From VAZQ01 sp963744275 (lineage in GTDB: Bacteria; Pseudomonadota; Alphaproteobacteria; Rhizobiales; Xanthobacteraceae), in assembly GCA_963744275.1 (NCBI GenBank), contig CAVUSX010000011.1, forward strand, positions 124,001 through 188,000: a DNA stretch of 64,000 nucleotides, read 5' to 3'. The first letter of the stretch is position 1. Each line of letters begins with the position of its first letter. The translations under genes were made by a program, and so were the position numbers. The notes under the pieces are model-generated. The model saw nothing but the letters and a program-made list of their open reading frames with translations. It made no database searches and was not told where the DNA came from. Below are positions 45,139 through 54,484 of the stretch, one piece after another.

Positions 45139-47191
45139 ATGGACCCGGATCTGCAATCACCTCCATCGTCGAACCCGGCACCCGCAACGGCCGCCGCCTT
45201 CGGGATGCTGGACCGGTTGCGGAAGCTGCCGATCCGGTGGCGCATTCTCTCGATCGCCACGCTCAACATCGCGATCGCGGTCGTGTTCACCGCCCTCATC
45301 TGGAACGGTGCGCAGGTCCTGACCGCGGCGCGCAGCGACCTGCGCGAGAGCCGTGAGGCGGACCGCCAGCTGGCGGTCCTGGAGGACCAGGCCGGGCGCC
45401 TGCAAGGCCTCATCCACCGCTATTTCACCCAGCCCGACGCCGACGTCCTGCAGGAGATCACGGAGCTGCGCAAATCGCTGCTCGGCACCTTGCAGAACCG
45501 CGCCTTCGTGGACCCGGTCTTCGCGGCTTCGGCCGCCGACGTGGTCCAGGCCACCGAACGATTCGTCGCCGGCTTCGACGACCTGCGCAACGTGCAGACC
45601 GCCATCATGGACACCTACGAGAACCAGGTGCTGGCGCCGGCGCGCGAGATGTCCGGGCTCTACGCGATCGCGGAGGGCGCCACCACCGACCGCAACGCGC
45701 TGGTGTGGCCCGCGCTCTCGAAGTCGCGCAAATCGTTCTCGACCACGCTGGTGCAGACCGACGTCTTCTATCTTCAGCACGCAGCCCGATGCCGCCGACG
45801 AGGTGATGCGGAACCTGGAGCGGATCGAGAGCACCGTCCCGGTCATGCTCGACCTCGCCGACAACGATCTGCAGCGCGGGGCGCTGCGCGCCATCCAGGC
45901 GCACGCCGCCGCCTGGCGGGCAGGCATCGCGGAGCTGGAGCAGAGCTTCAGGACCCGTGCCCGGCTCCTGAGCGACGCGGTCGACGGCAATCAGGCCGCC
46001 ATGGCCGGCATGATCGAGCGCCTCTCGAACAGCATGCGGGAGCGGGAGAGCCTCGCCTATGACCGGTTCGAGAACACGCTGGGCGATCTCTATGCCGGCA
46101 TCGCGATCGCGGTGGCGCTCTCGGTGCTGATCTCGATCCTGGTCGGCCTCGCCATCGCGCGCAGCATCGTGCGTCCGCTCCGCGGCCTGATGACCACCAT
46201 GGAGGCGATCGTGGCCGGGCACTATGCCCAGACGGTCGACGACCTCGACGCCCATGACGAGATCGGCGATATGGCCCGCGCGGTCGAGGTGTTCCGCACC
46301 AACGCCATCGCCAAGCGGCAGGCCGAGATCGACCTCAAGGCCTCCAAGGAGCACGCCGAGGAGGCGCTGCGCGATCTGCAGGATGCGCAGCGCAGCCTGA
46401 TCGAGGCCGAGAAGTTCGCCGCGCTCGGCGGCCTGGTCGCCGGCGTCGCCCATGAGGTCAACAATCCGGTCGGCATCAGCCTGACGGTGGCGTCGAGCTT
46501 CGCGCGCCGCTGCGCGCAATTCTCCGACGAGATCCGCGACGGCGCGGTCCGCCGCTCCAAGCTCGAGGAATTCGTCGCCGGCAGCCACGAGGCCGCCAAG
46601 CAGCTGGTCACCAATCTCAATCGCGCCGCCGACCTGATCCAATCGTTCAAGCAGGTCGCCGTCGACCGCAGCGACGCGGAGCGCCGGGTCTTCAATCTGC
46701 GCGAGGCGACCGAGCAGATGATGGTGAGCCTGCGTCCCGCCCTCAAGCATTCGCTGGTCTGGCTGTCGGTCGACGTGCCCCAGGAGATCTCGCTCAAGAG
46801 CTATCCCGGGCCCTACGGCCAGGTGCTGACCAATCTGGTGCTCAACGCGCTGACCCATGCGTTTCCGGACAAGCGGGCCGGCACGCTGCGGCTGACCGCG
46901 CGCAAGCTCGGAACCGAGCAGGTCGAGATCGAGTTCGCCGACGACGGCGTCGGCATGAGCGAGGAAGTGCAGCGGCGCGCCTTCGAGCCGTTCTTCACCA
47001 CGCGGCGCAACCGCGGCGGCACCGGGCTCGGCCTGCACATCGTCTACAACCTGGTGACGCGGCGGCTGGGCGGCACGCTGCGGCTCGAATCGCAGCCCGG
47101 CCACGGCACCGTTTTCCGGATCAGGCTGCCGCTCGCCGCCCCCAAGGACGAATACGTCGACACCACGTTGACTTTGGCGGAGCTGGAATGA
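45139..47191 (+). CDS. Membrane sensor histidine kinase with HAMP domain (one frameshift)
   Basis: Composite of about 683 residues. Membrane helix 1 at ILSIATLNIAIAVVFTALIW; periplasmic helical region of about 290 residues (ADRQLAVLEDQAGRLQGLIH onward); helix 2 LYAGIAIAVALSVLISILVG; HAMP (IARSIVRPLRGLMTTMEAIV, DDLDAHDEIGDMARAVEVFR); coiled linker; phospho-acceptor LGGLVAGVAHEVNNPVGISL with His; ATPase domain QVLTNLVLNALTHAF, FADDGVGMSEEVQRRAFEPF and RGGTGLGLHIVYNLV. The frame breaks near 45780 (extra C). Its stop overlaps the next gene's ATG. The upstream DctP protein is its likely input. Confidence 0.9.
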
Positions 47192-48951
47192 GCGACGAGC
47201 AGGACATCATGCGGGTGATCGACGACGCCGGCGGGCCGGCCGCCGAGGAGGCGGGGCCGGCCTGGAAGGTCGCCGTCGTCGACGACGACGCGGCCGTGCA
47301 CGAAGGCACCCGCTTCGCGCTCTACGACTACAGCCTGCACGGCCAGGGCATCGAGATCATCTCGGCCTATTCGGCCGCCGAGGGTCGCGAGCTGATGAGC
47401 TCGGTCCGCGACATCGCCGTCATCCTGCTCGACGTGGTGATGGAGACCGACGACGCCGGCCTCAAGCTGGTCGATTTCATCCGCACGCAGCTCAAGAACG
47501 AGTCGGTCCGCATCATCCTGCGCACCGGACAACCCGGCCAGGCGCCCGAGCGGCAGGTCATCGTCGACTACGACATCAACGACTACAAGGCCAAGACCGA
47601 GCTGACCGCCGACAAGCTCTTCACCTCGCTCACCGCGGCGCTGCGCAGCTATCAGCAGATCCAGCGCATGGTCGAGACGCGGCGCGGGCTGGAGATGATC
47701 ATCGAAGGCGCCTCCACGCTCTACGACTTCAAGTCGATGCAGCGCCTGGCGGAAGGCGTGCTGACGCAGATCGCCTCGCTGCTCAACGTCGAGTGCGGCG
47801 GCATCCTGGTGCTGCGCGACGCCGGCGGCGCCCGTGAGAAATTCTCGGTTCTCGCCGGCTCGGGCTGCTATCGCCGTTTCGCCGGGGCGATGTCCGCGGC
47901 CGCGCTCGACACCATGCTGGAGCGCACCGTGCTCAGCGCTTTCGAGCGCCGTTCGCATCAATTCCTCTCCAAGCTCTCGGTGCTCTACATCCACACCTCG
48001 AGCAAGCGCGAGATCGTGGTGGTGCTGGAGACGGCGCGGCCGATGTCGGCCACCGACCGGTCGCTGGTCGAGGTGTTCTGCAGCCGTCTGTCGGTCGCCT
48101 TCGACAACGTCATCCTCTACGACCAGCTGCACGAGGCGAATATCCGGCTGGAGGAGCGGGTGCGCGAGCGCACGCACGCGCTCACCACCGTCAACCAGCG
48201 CCTGGCGTCCCAGTGGACGCAGCTGCGCCGGTCGAACGAGTTCAAGAACGAGATTCTCGGCACCGTCGCGCACGACCTGCGCAATCCGCTCGGGGTCATC
48301 CTGGGACGCGCCGAGCTGATGAACGAGCTCGCCGCGATGGAGCCGGTGCAAATCGACAAGATCAAGGACCAGATCGGCCATATTCGCGCCTCCGCCGGCC
48401 AACTGACCGAGATGGTCAACGACCTGATCTCGGACGCCATGATGGACGCGCACAATATCGCGATCCGCCGCGAGCAGGTCGATCTGGTGGCGATGCTCGG
48501 CGAGATCGTCAATTCCAACCGGGCGCTGGCCGAGAAGAAGCACCAGACCATCCAGCTGGTCGCACCCGCGCACCAGACCTGGAGCGGCGACCCCGACCGG
48601 CTGCGCGAGGCGGTCGACAATCTGGTCAGCAACGCGATCAAATACAGCCCGATCGGCGGCAACATCGAGCTGACGATGAGCCTCGCGGACGGGCAGATTC
48701 TCATTCGCGTCGCCGACGAGGGCCCGGGTCTCGCCGAGGACGACGTGGCGCGCCTGTTCGGCCGCTTTCAGCGGCTCTCGGCGCGGCCGACCGGCGGCGA
48801 AAGCTCGACCGGGCTCGGCCTCTCCATCGTCAAGCGCATCGTCGAGCTGCATGGCGGCCGCGTCGGCGCGCAAAGCCCCGGTCCCGGCCGCGGCACGACC
48901 TTCACGATCAGCCTGCCGGCCCCGGGTGCCGGAACCGCCGGACCGAGATGA
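47188..48951 (+). CDS. Response regulator - DUF3369 - histidine kinase hybrid
   Basis: A 587-residue soluble protein. N-terminal receiver-like domain (WKVAVVDDDAAVHEGTRFAL, ILLDVVMETDDAGLKLVDFI with the phospho-Asp, IILRTGQPGQAPE). The following GAF-like DUF3369 region covers about residues 150-300 (MIIEGASTLYDFKSMQRLAE, GGILVLRDAGG, YIHTSSKREIVVVLETARP). A coiled coil (LHEANIRLEERVRERTHALT) leads to HisKA FKNEILGTVAHDLRNPLGVI and the ATPase domain REAVDNLVSNAIKYSPIGG, VADEGPGLAEDDVARLFGRF, GLGLSIVKRIVELHGGRVG. Both neighbours overlap it by 4 bases. It could relay phosphate from the membrane kinase to the OmpR-type regulator. Confidence 0.92.
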   Translation: MSDEQDIMRVIDDAGGPAAEEAGPAWKVAVVDDDAAVHEGTRFALYDYSLHGQGIEIISAYSAAEGRELMSSVRDIAVILLDVVMETDDAGLKLVDFIRTQLKNESVRIILRTGQPGQAPERQVIVDYDINDYKAKTELTADKLFTSLTAALRSYQQIQRMVETRRGLEMIIEGASTLYDFKSMQRLAEGVLTQIASLLNVECGGILVLRDAGGAREKFSVLAGSGCYRRFAGAMSAAALDTMLERTVLSAFERRSHQFLSKLSVLYIHTSSKREIVVVLETARPMSATDRSLVEVFCSRLSVAFDNVILYDQLHEANIRLEERVRERTHALTTVNQRLASQWTQLRRSNEFKNEILGTVAHDLRNPLGVILGRAELMNELAAMEPVQIDKIKDQIGHIRASAGQLTEMVNDLISDAMMDAHNIAIRREQVDLVAMLGEIVNSNRALAEKKHQTIQLVAPAHQTWSGDPDRLREAVDNLVSNAIKYSPIGGNIELTMSLADGQILIRVADEGPGLAEDDVARLFGRFQRLSARPTGGESSTGLGLSIVKRIVELHGGRVGAQSPGPGRGTTFTISLPAPGAGTAGPR

Positions 48952-49676
48952 GTGAACGAGCGCACATTATCGTGGTCGACGACGAAGCGCCGGCGCGCGA
49001 GATGGTCGGGGATTATCTGCGCCTGCACGGCTTCGAGGTGACGACTTGCGACGGCGGCGCCAGCCTGCGCCGGACCGTCGCGGCGCAACGGCCCGATCTC
49101 ATCGTGCTCGACCTCAACATGCCGGAGGAGGACGGACTTTCGATCATCCGCACGCTCAAGCAGCAGTCGGCGGTACCGATAATCATGCTGACCGCGACCG
49201 CCGGTGCCATCGATCGCATCGTCGGCCTCGAGCTCGGGGCCGACGACTACCTGGCCAAGCCCTGCGAGCTGCGCGAGCTGTTGGCCCGCATCCGCTCGGT
49301 GCTGCGGCGAAGCGCCCCGGCCGCCGCCGGCGAAGCGGCGCCGTCGCGCCGGCAAGCTCTCATCCGGTTCGGAACCAAATGGCTCGACCTTCACGCCCGG
49401 CTGTTGCGTGACGACCACGGCCACGAATTCCCGCTGGCCAGCTCCGAATTCGCCCTGCTCAAGGTCTTCGCCGAGAATCCCAAGCGCGTCTTGTCGCGCG
49501 AGCAACTGCTCGACCTGGCCAATGCACGCGACCGCGAAGCCTTCGACCGCGCGATCGATGTGCGCATCACCCGCCTGCGCCGCAAGATCGAGCCCGATCC
49601 GGCGCATCCTTCGGTCATTCGCACGGTCCGCGGCGCCGGTTATCTGTTTTCGCCAGGCGGCGTGGATGCCGGATAG
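48948..49676 (+). CDS. OmpR/PhoB-type response regulator
   Basis: A 242-residue regulator. Receiver: IIVVDDEAPAREMVGDYLRL, DLIVLDLNMPEEDGLSIIRT (phospho-Asp in LDL), IIMLTATAGAIDRIVGLELG, ADDYLAKPCELRELLARI. The C-terminal winged helix is of OmpR type: FPLASSEFALLKVFAENPKR, VLSREQLLDLANARDREAFD, RAIDVRITRLRRKIEPDPAH and VIRTVRGAGYLF. The ATG overlaps the TGA of the hybrid kinase gene. It is the only DNA-binding member of the four-gene DctP-kinase operon and its targets are probably transport or catabolic genes elsewhere. Confidence 0.93.
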   Translation: MSERAHIIVVDDEAPAREMVGDYLRLHGFEVTTCDGGASLRRTVAAQRPDLIVLDLNMPEEDGLSIIRTLKQQSAVPIIMLTATAGAIDRIVGLELGADDYLAKPCELRELLARIRSVLRRSAPAAAGEAAPSRRQALIRFGTKWLDLHARLLRDDHGHEFPLASSEFALLKVFAENPKRVLSREQLLDLANARDREAFDRAIDVRITRLRRKIEPDPAHPSVIRTVRGAGYLFSPGGVDAG

Positions 49677-49896
49677 CGTGCATAGGAGCGCAGGCCGCAA
49701 CCTCGGCGAGTGCCGTCGGCAATTCCTGCGTCAGGATGAGGCCGCCCCACAACCGGCGGCAGCCCACCGTTAAGCAAGGATTAATCTCAGAAACGGTTTT
49801 CGGGCTCTGCTTGCAGCCTCTGAAGGTATCAGAAATTTTACGCGCTTAAACCCGACCCGCGAACGGCATCAGCGCGATCCGGCGGGGCGACTGACA

Positions 49897-52749
49897 GTGC
49901 TTTGCAGTATCAGATCACGGCTCCTGGGGCTGGCATTCGCGGCCGTGATTCCGCTGGCGGCTCTGATGATGGCCGCTCTGTGGAGTCAGTGGCAGAGCGA
50001 CCGCGTGGCGGCAACCGAACGTGCGGCGCACGAGGCCCGGATTCTGGCCTCCGAGGTCGACGATCATATCAGTGCGCTTCAGAATCTGCTGTCGGGGCTG
50101 GTCAAAGCGGTGTCGTACGATCCGGCCGACCGGAGCGCCAACGATGCGTTGCTGCGAAAGGTCCAGGAGGAGCTTTCCGGCTTCGATTCGCATCTCCTCC
50201 TGTTCGACGTCGACGGCAACAATATCGGAACATCCTCCAGCTCGGATCATCCGCCGCCCAACGCCCGCGACCGTACTTATTTTCGTGAGGCCCTGGCGGA
50301 CCACGTGCCGGCGGTCGGGGATCCGATCCTGGTTCGCAGCGGCCACTGGGTCATCAACGTCGCGCGCCCGGTCAAGGATGAGACCGGGAAGATTCGGGCG
50401 GTGCTGACGGTTGGGCCGGTGCTCGACCATTTCCAGGACACATTGCGGCTGCACGGGCTGCCGCCAGGCACCGCCATCAGCATCATCAGCTCGAGAGGCT
50501 TCGTGATCGCGGCAAACGGCGGCGATTGGATCGGGCGCCGTCGGGACGACTGGGGGAAGCTGCAGGTACGCTTCGCCGCCAAGGAGGGCAGCGACACCTC
50601 GCAATGGAGCCATCGGGACAACATCGAGCGGGTGAACGGCTTCGCCTTGGCCCGCCGGGTCCCCTGGATGGTGACGGTCGGGGTGCCGACCGACATCGCC
50701 TACGCGGCGTTGGCGAACCGGCTGAAATGGGGCACCCTCATGTGCGGCGGAACGCTCGCCATCGCGTTCGCGATCGCTTGGCTGCTGTCGGGACGGATCG
50801 TGCGGCCGCTGCGGCGTCTCGGGATGGATGCGGCGGTGCTGGCAGGCGGTGATCTCAGTCATCGAACCACGGTGCACACCCGCGACGAGGTCGGGACGCT
50901 GGCGAACAATTTCAATCAAATGGCCGCCGCGCTCGAGCTTCGGCGCCAGAAGGTGCGCACCGCCAGGGGCGAGATGCGGCAGGCCAAGGACACGCTCGCC
51001 ACCGTCATCGACACCTCGCATGTGGCGATCGTGTGCTGCGATCCCGATCAATCGGTCGTGCTGTGGAGCCGCGGAGCCGAGCGGATGTTCGGCTACGGCG
51101 CCGAGGAGGCGCTCGGCCGCCAGCGGACGCTGGTGCCGCCCGAAGGCATGACGGAAGCGCAAGCGCTGTTTCGACGCGCCTATGGGGGCGAGACCATCCG
51201 GGATCTGCACGTCAAGCGCCGGCGCAAGGACGGCGCGCTGCTCGATGTCAGGCTCGCGGCCGCCCCCATGTACAATCCCGACGGCACGGTGCGCAGCGTC
51301 GCCTTCGCCTATGAGGATATCACCGACCGCAAGGCGGCCGAAGAGCAGCTGCGCAAGCTCGCGCATTACGATCAGCTGACGGGGCTGCCCAATCGCGCCC
51401 TGCTGCAGCAGGAATTGCGGCGGCTCTTGGCCAAGGACGGCGGCAAGGCGCCGACCTCCATCGTGCTGTTCGATCTCGACGAGTTCAAGGACGTCAACGA
51501 TACGCTCGGCCACTCGACCGGCGACCAGCTGCTGATCGAGGTCGGCCGGCGGTTGATGGGCGTCGCCGAAGAGCGGTCCGTGGTCGGTCTGGCGAGCCGG
51601 CTGGGCGGCGACGAATTCGTGGTGATCCTGCCCAATTGCGGGGATCCGCGTTGCGTCAGCGAGGTCGTAGACTTGATGCTGAAGCGGCTGAACGAGCCCT
51701 TCGTCATCAACGATCAGGTGGTGCATCTCGGTGCCAGCGCCGGCGTCGCCATTGCGCCGCAGGACGGCGCCGACGTCGAGGAGCTGATCGCCAACGCGGA
51801 TCTGGCGCTCTACCAGGCCAAGTCGGAGGGCGGGCGCAACCTGCGCTTCTTCATGCCGGTGCTGCGCGCCCAGGCGCAGGCGCGGCGCAGCCTCGGTCTG
51901 GAGCTGCGGCGCGCCTTCACCGACAACGAGTTCGAGATCTACTTCCAGCCGCAAATCCGTCTTTTCGACAATGCCGTCGTCGGTGCCGAGGCGCTGCTGC
52001 GCTGGCGCCACCCGCAGCGCGGCATTCTGGGACCGGGAGCCTTCATCGACACGCTGGCGGAAAGCGCGATCGCATCCGGGGTCGGCCGTTGGATCATCCG
52101 GACCGCGTGCGAGCAATCCGCCGCCTGGCGTGCCATGGGATTGCCGCTCGCGCGCGTCGGCGTCAACCTGTTCCCATCGCAGGCCTACGACGAGGCGCTG
52201 TTCCAGGACGTCATGGAAGCGCTGCGGGATTTCGCCTTGCCGGCGGATGCGCTCGAGCTCGAGATCACCGAGAACATCGCGCTCAACCCCGAGGATTCGG
52301 CGGTGCTGCAGCGTCTTCACGACGGGGGCGTGAAGCTCGCCTTCGACGATTTCGGCACCGGCTATGCGTCGTTGAGCTATTTGACCAGGCTGCCGCTGTC
52401 GCGCATCAAGATCGACCGCAGCTTCGTCGGAAAAATCACCCACGACGCGCATGACGCCGCCATCGTGCGCTCGCTCATCGCCATGGCGCATAATCTCGAT
52501 CTCGGGGTGATCGCGGAGGGCGTCGAGACCCTCGAGCAGGCGAGCTTCCTCCTGCACGAGGATTGCGAGGAGGCGCAGGGCTTCCTCTATGCCAAGCCGC
52601 TGCCGGCCGCGGAGTTCGAAGCCTATCTGAGAACGCAGCGCCTCGCCCTGCAGGTCGCGGGTGGGCTCGAGCCGGGCGGCAACGAGCCGGTGCGGTTCGA
52701 GCGGCGCGGCACGAAATCTCCCGGCCGCCGCAAGGCGCGCAGGGCCTAG
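49897..52749 (+). CDS. Cache-HAMP-PAS-GGDEF-EAL cyclic-di-GMP protein
   Basis: A 950-residue membrane protein starting at a GTG. Order: helix 1 (LLGLAFAAVIPLAALMMAAL), periplasmic Cache-type sensor (about 40-270; RDRTYFREALADHVPAVGDP, PGTAISIISSRGFVIAANGG), helix 2 (WGTLMCGGTLAIAFAIAWLL), HAMP (RIVRPLRRLGMDAAVLAGGD), PAS (LATVIDTSHVAIVCCDPDQS, AYEDITDRKAAEEQL), GGDEF (YDQLTGLPNRALLQQELRRL, LASRLGGDEFVVILP, intact) and EAL (GAEALLRWRHPQRG, ELEITENIAL, LAFDDFGTGYASLSYL, IKIDRSFV, VIAEGVET). Both synthesis and breakdown residues of c-di-GMP are kept. The gene is single and starts 220 bases after the regulator gene. Confidence 0.93.
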   Translation: MLCSIRSRLLGLAFAAVIPLAALMMAALWSQWQSDRVAATERAAHEARILASEVDDHISALQNLLSGLVKAVSYDPADRSANDALLRKVQEELSGFDSHLLLFDVDGNNIGTSSSSDHPPPNARDRTYFREALADHVPAVGDPILVRSGHWVINVARPVKDETGKIRAVLTVGPVLDHFQDTLRLHGLPPGTAISIISSRGFVIAANGGDWIGRRRDDWGKLQVRFAAKEGSDTSQWSHRDNIERVNGFALARRVPWMVTVGVPTDIAYAALANRLKWGTLMCGGTLAIAFAIAWLLSGRIVRPLRRLGMDAAVLAGGDLSHRTTVHTRDEVGTLANNFNQMAAALELRRQKVRTARGEMRQAKDTLATVIDTSHVAIVCCDPDQSVVLWSRGAERMFGYGAEEALGRQRTLVPPEGMTEAQALFRRAYGGETIRDLHVKRRRKDGALLDVRLAAAPMYNPDGTVRSVAFAYEDITDRKAAEEQLRKLAHYDQLTGLPNRALLQQELRRLLAKDGGKAPTSIVLFDLDEFKDVNDTLGHSTGDQLLIEVGRRLMGVAEERSVVGLASRLGGDEFVVILPNCGDPRCVSEVVDLMLKRLNEPFVINDQVVHLGASAGVAIAPQDGADVEELIANADLALYQAKSEGGRNLRFFMPVLRAQAQARRSLGLELRRAFTDNEFEIYFQPQIRLFDNAVVGAEALLRWRHPQRGILGPGAFIDTLAESAIASGVGRWIIRTACEQSAAWRAMGLPLARVGVNLFPSQAYDEALFQDVMEALRDFALPADALELEITENIALNPEDSAVLQRLHDGGVKLAFDDFGTGYASLSYLTRLPLSRIKIDRSFVGKITHDAHDAAIVRSLIAMAHNLDLGVIAEGVETLEQASFLLHEDCEEAQGFLYAKPLPAAEFEAYLRTQRLALQVAGGLEPGGNEPVRFERRGTKSPGRRKARRA

Positions 52750-52819
52750 CCGTCGATCAGGAAGCGGTGATCGTCCCGGCTAGAGCTCATTCCGGTCGCG
52801 GCGACGCACAATCTCTCGG

Positions 52820-52920
52820 TTGTCATGCCCGGCCTTGTGCCGGGCACCCACGTCTTTCGCGCAGCCAAGCAAGGCGTGGGTGGCCGGGACAACCGGGACA
52901 AGCCCGGCCATGACGAACTG
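52820..52920. repeat. GTCATGCCCGGCCTTGTGCCGGGCACCCACG palindromic element
   Basis: GTCATGCCCGGCCTTGTGCC and GGGCACCCACGTCTTTC face GGCGTGGGTGGCCGGGACAA and CAAGCCCGGCCATGACGA. This is a long imperfect palindrome of a type common in alphaproteobacteria, between the GGDEF-EAL gene and a small convergent gene. Confidence 0.75.
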
Positions 52921-52947
52921 GGTGGTTCGACATGATCGGAAAACGCA

Positions 52948-53127
52948 CTACGCGGAACGTCGCGAACGATAGTCGTCCGCGATCCTTTTCGCTTCACGCA
53001 TGGCAGCCTCCTCGTCGGCGCAGAGCGCCGTGGCCCCCACCGGTTTGCTTCCGGAGAAGACTTGCGCCTGCCATTTTTCGCCGTCCTTGGTGGGGACGAG
53101 CTCGAAGCCCCGGTACATGATCAACAT
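52948..53127 (-). CDS. Small conserved-looking protein, unknown
   Basis: 59 residues: MLIMYRGFELVPTKDGEKWQ onward, with a short beta-hairpin-like start (YRGFELVP, WQAQVFSG) and an amphipathic helix at the end (DEEAAMREAKRIADDYRS). The ATG at 53127 has GGAGG seven bases upstream. The sequence pattern recalls small DUF1508-like or hypothetical proteins of Rhizobiales that sense or bind a small ligand, but no function can be given. Confidence 0.65.
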   Translation of the reverse strand: MLIMYRGFELVPTKDGEKWQAQVFSGSKPVGATALCADEEAAMREAKRIADDYRSRRSA

Positions 53128-53273
53128 CGCAGCGCCTCCATCGACACTTCGACCGACAGCATGGTCGGTCCGATCGTGCTGATGCGGCATTGTGCGCGCG
53201 TCTTTTTTAACCGGAGGTTTGGTTGATCTGCCACTTCGGGAGTAGCCCGGTAGTGCGGGCGGCCGCGAAGCCG

Positions 53274-53480
53274 TCAGGTCATGGCGTCTTCGCTCGAATG
53301 CGGCGGTGCATCGGTCAATGTCACCAGGGCGGCGTCTTCATATTTTTCCGCCTGCTCCGCCAGGCGGCTCCATGCTTCAGCCAAGGCCAGGATTGTCGCC
53401 CGTTGCCCGGGATCGGAAAAAAATGCCGTGATTGCAATACATTCGGAAGCGTTACGCCGATACTGGTCAGCCGCCGACAT
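53274..53480 (-). CDS. Small helical protein of a Rhizobiales-type family, unknown
   Basis: 68 residues starting MSAADQYRRNASECIAITAF, with GAGGGGGAAG before the ATG. The frame reads as one long helix pair (PGQRATILALAEAWSRLAEQ, AEKYEDAALVTL). Proteins beginning with a similar Tyr-Arg-x-x-Ala/x-Glu-Cys pattern followed by AEAWxRLAE are very common in Bradyrhizobium-like genomes, usually as unlinked single genes. Function is not known. Confidence 0.65.
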   Translation of the reverse strand: MSAADQYRRNASECIAITAFFSDPGQRATILALAEAWSRLAEQAEKYEDAALVTLTDAPPHSSEDAMT

Positions 53481-53685
53481 CCGCTTCCCCCTCGCTTTAG
53501 AAAATGCCCCATCCGTCCCGCGCTGCGATATGCTTTTCGACATCCGAACAATGCCTTGAGCGGGTTTCGGTTCCGCATAAATTATAGGCAACAGGACGGC
53601 CTCGAAGAGCGGGCGGTTGCCCGTTACCATGCCGGACGCGCCGGCCTGAACCAGAATACCGATCGGCTTTGCGCCCGGGGGAAGC

Positions 53686-54430
53686 ATGCGGCTCACGATC
53701 GTCGGCTCGGGTGATGCTTTCGGCTCCGGCGGCCGGTTCAATACCTGTTTCCAGGTCGAATTGCCGAGCGCGAAGCTGTTGATCGATTGCGGAGCTTCGT
53801 CGCTGGTCGCGCTGCGGACGCGCGGCCTCGATCCCAATCATCTCGACGGCATCATTCTCTCGCACCTGCACGGCGATCACTTCGGAGGATTGCCGTTCCT
53901 GCTCATCGACGCGCAACATATGAGCCGGCGCCAGCGCCCGCTGGCGATCGCCGGTCCACCCGGCACGCGAGCGCGGCTCGCGGCGGCGCTCGAAGTCTTG
54001 TTTCCAGGGCGCTTGCGCGACCAAATGGCGGTTTTCCTGGCAGGTGATCGAGGTCGAGCCCGGCCGTCCGCAGGATGTTCTCGGTCATCGCCTCGTGACC
54101 GCGGAGGTCCCGCACCCGTCGGGTGCGCCCTCGACCGCGGTGCGACTGTCCGACGGCAGCGCGACACTCGCCTATTCGGGCGATACCGAATGGACCGAAG
54201 CGTTGTTGCCGATCGCGGACGGCGCGGAGCTGTTGATTGTCGAATGCTCCGGATATGCGGGCCGGCTGCCTTATCACTTGACTTGGGAAATTCTCGCGCC
54301 GCGACTGCCCGAGCTGCGCGCACGGCGGATCATGGTCACCCACATGAATCCGTCGGCGCTCGCCCATCTGGACGAGATCAGGGCCGCCGGCGTCCTCGTC
54401 GCCGCCGATGGAGACGTGATCGAGCTCTGA
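53686..54430 (+). CDS. Metallo-beta-lactamase-fold hydrolase, RNase Z-like (one frameshift)
   Basis: Composite of about 248 residues. MRLTIVGSGDAFGSGGRFNT and LLIDCGASSLVAL begin the fold. ILSHLHGDHFGGLPFLLID holds the H-x-H-x-D-H zinc motif. After a break near 54025 (extra A in CAAATGG; WRFSWQVIEVEPG expected) it continues AYSGDTEWTEALLPIADGAE (metal Asp), LLIVECSGYA, LPYHLTWEILAPRLPELRAR and RIMVTHMNPSALAH, where the last His ligand lies. This order matches RNase Z-like and other phosphodiesterase members. No neighbour suggests a substrate. The gene is followed 54 bases later by the HtpX-like gene. Confidence 0.82.
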
Positions 54431-54484
54431 TTCCGCCACCTTCGCGCCCATGCTAGAGTCGGTATTGAGAGCACGGAGACCGGC

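Noticed and set aside
49915..52557. An 880-residue open frame on the minus strand opposite the GGDEF-EAL gene
   Set aside because: His/Arg/Gln-rich composition typical of antisense to GC-rich coding DNA, no family motif, and the plus strand encodes a full multi-domain protein.
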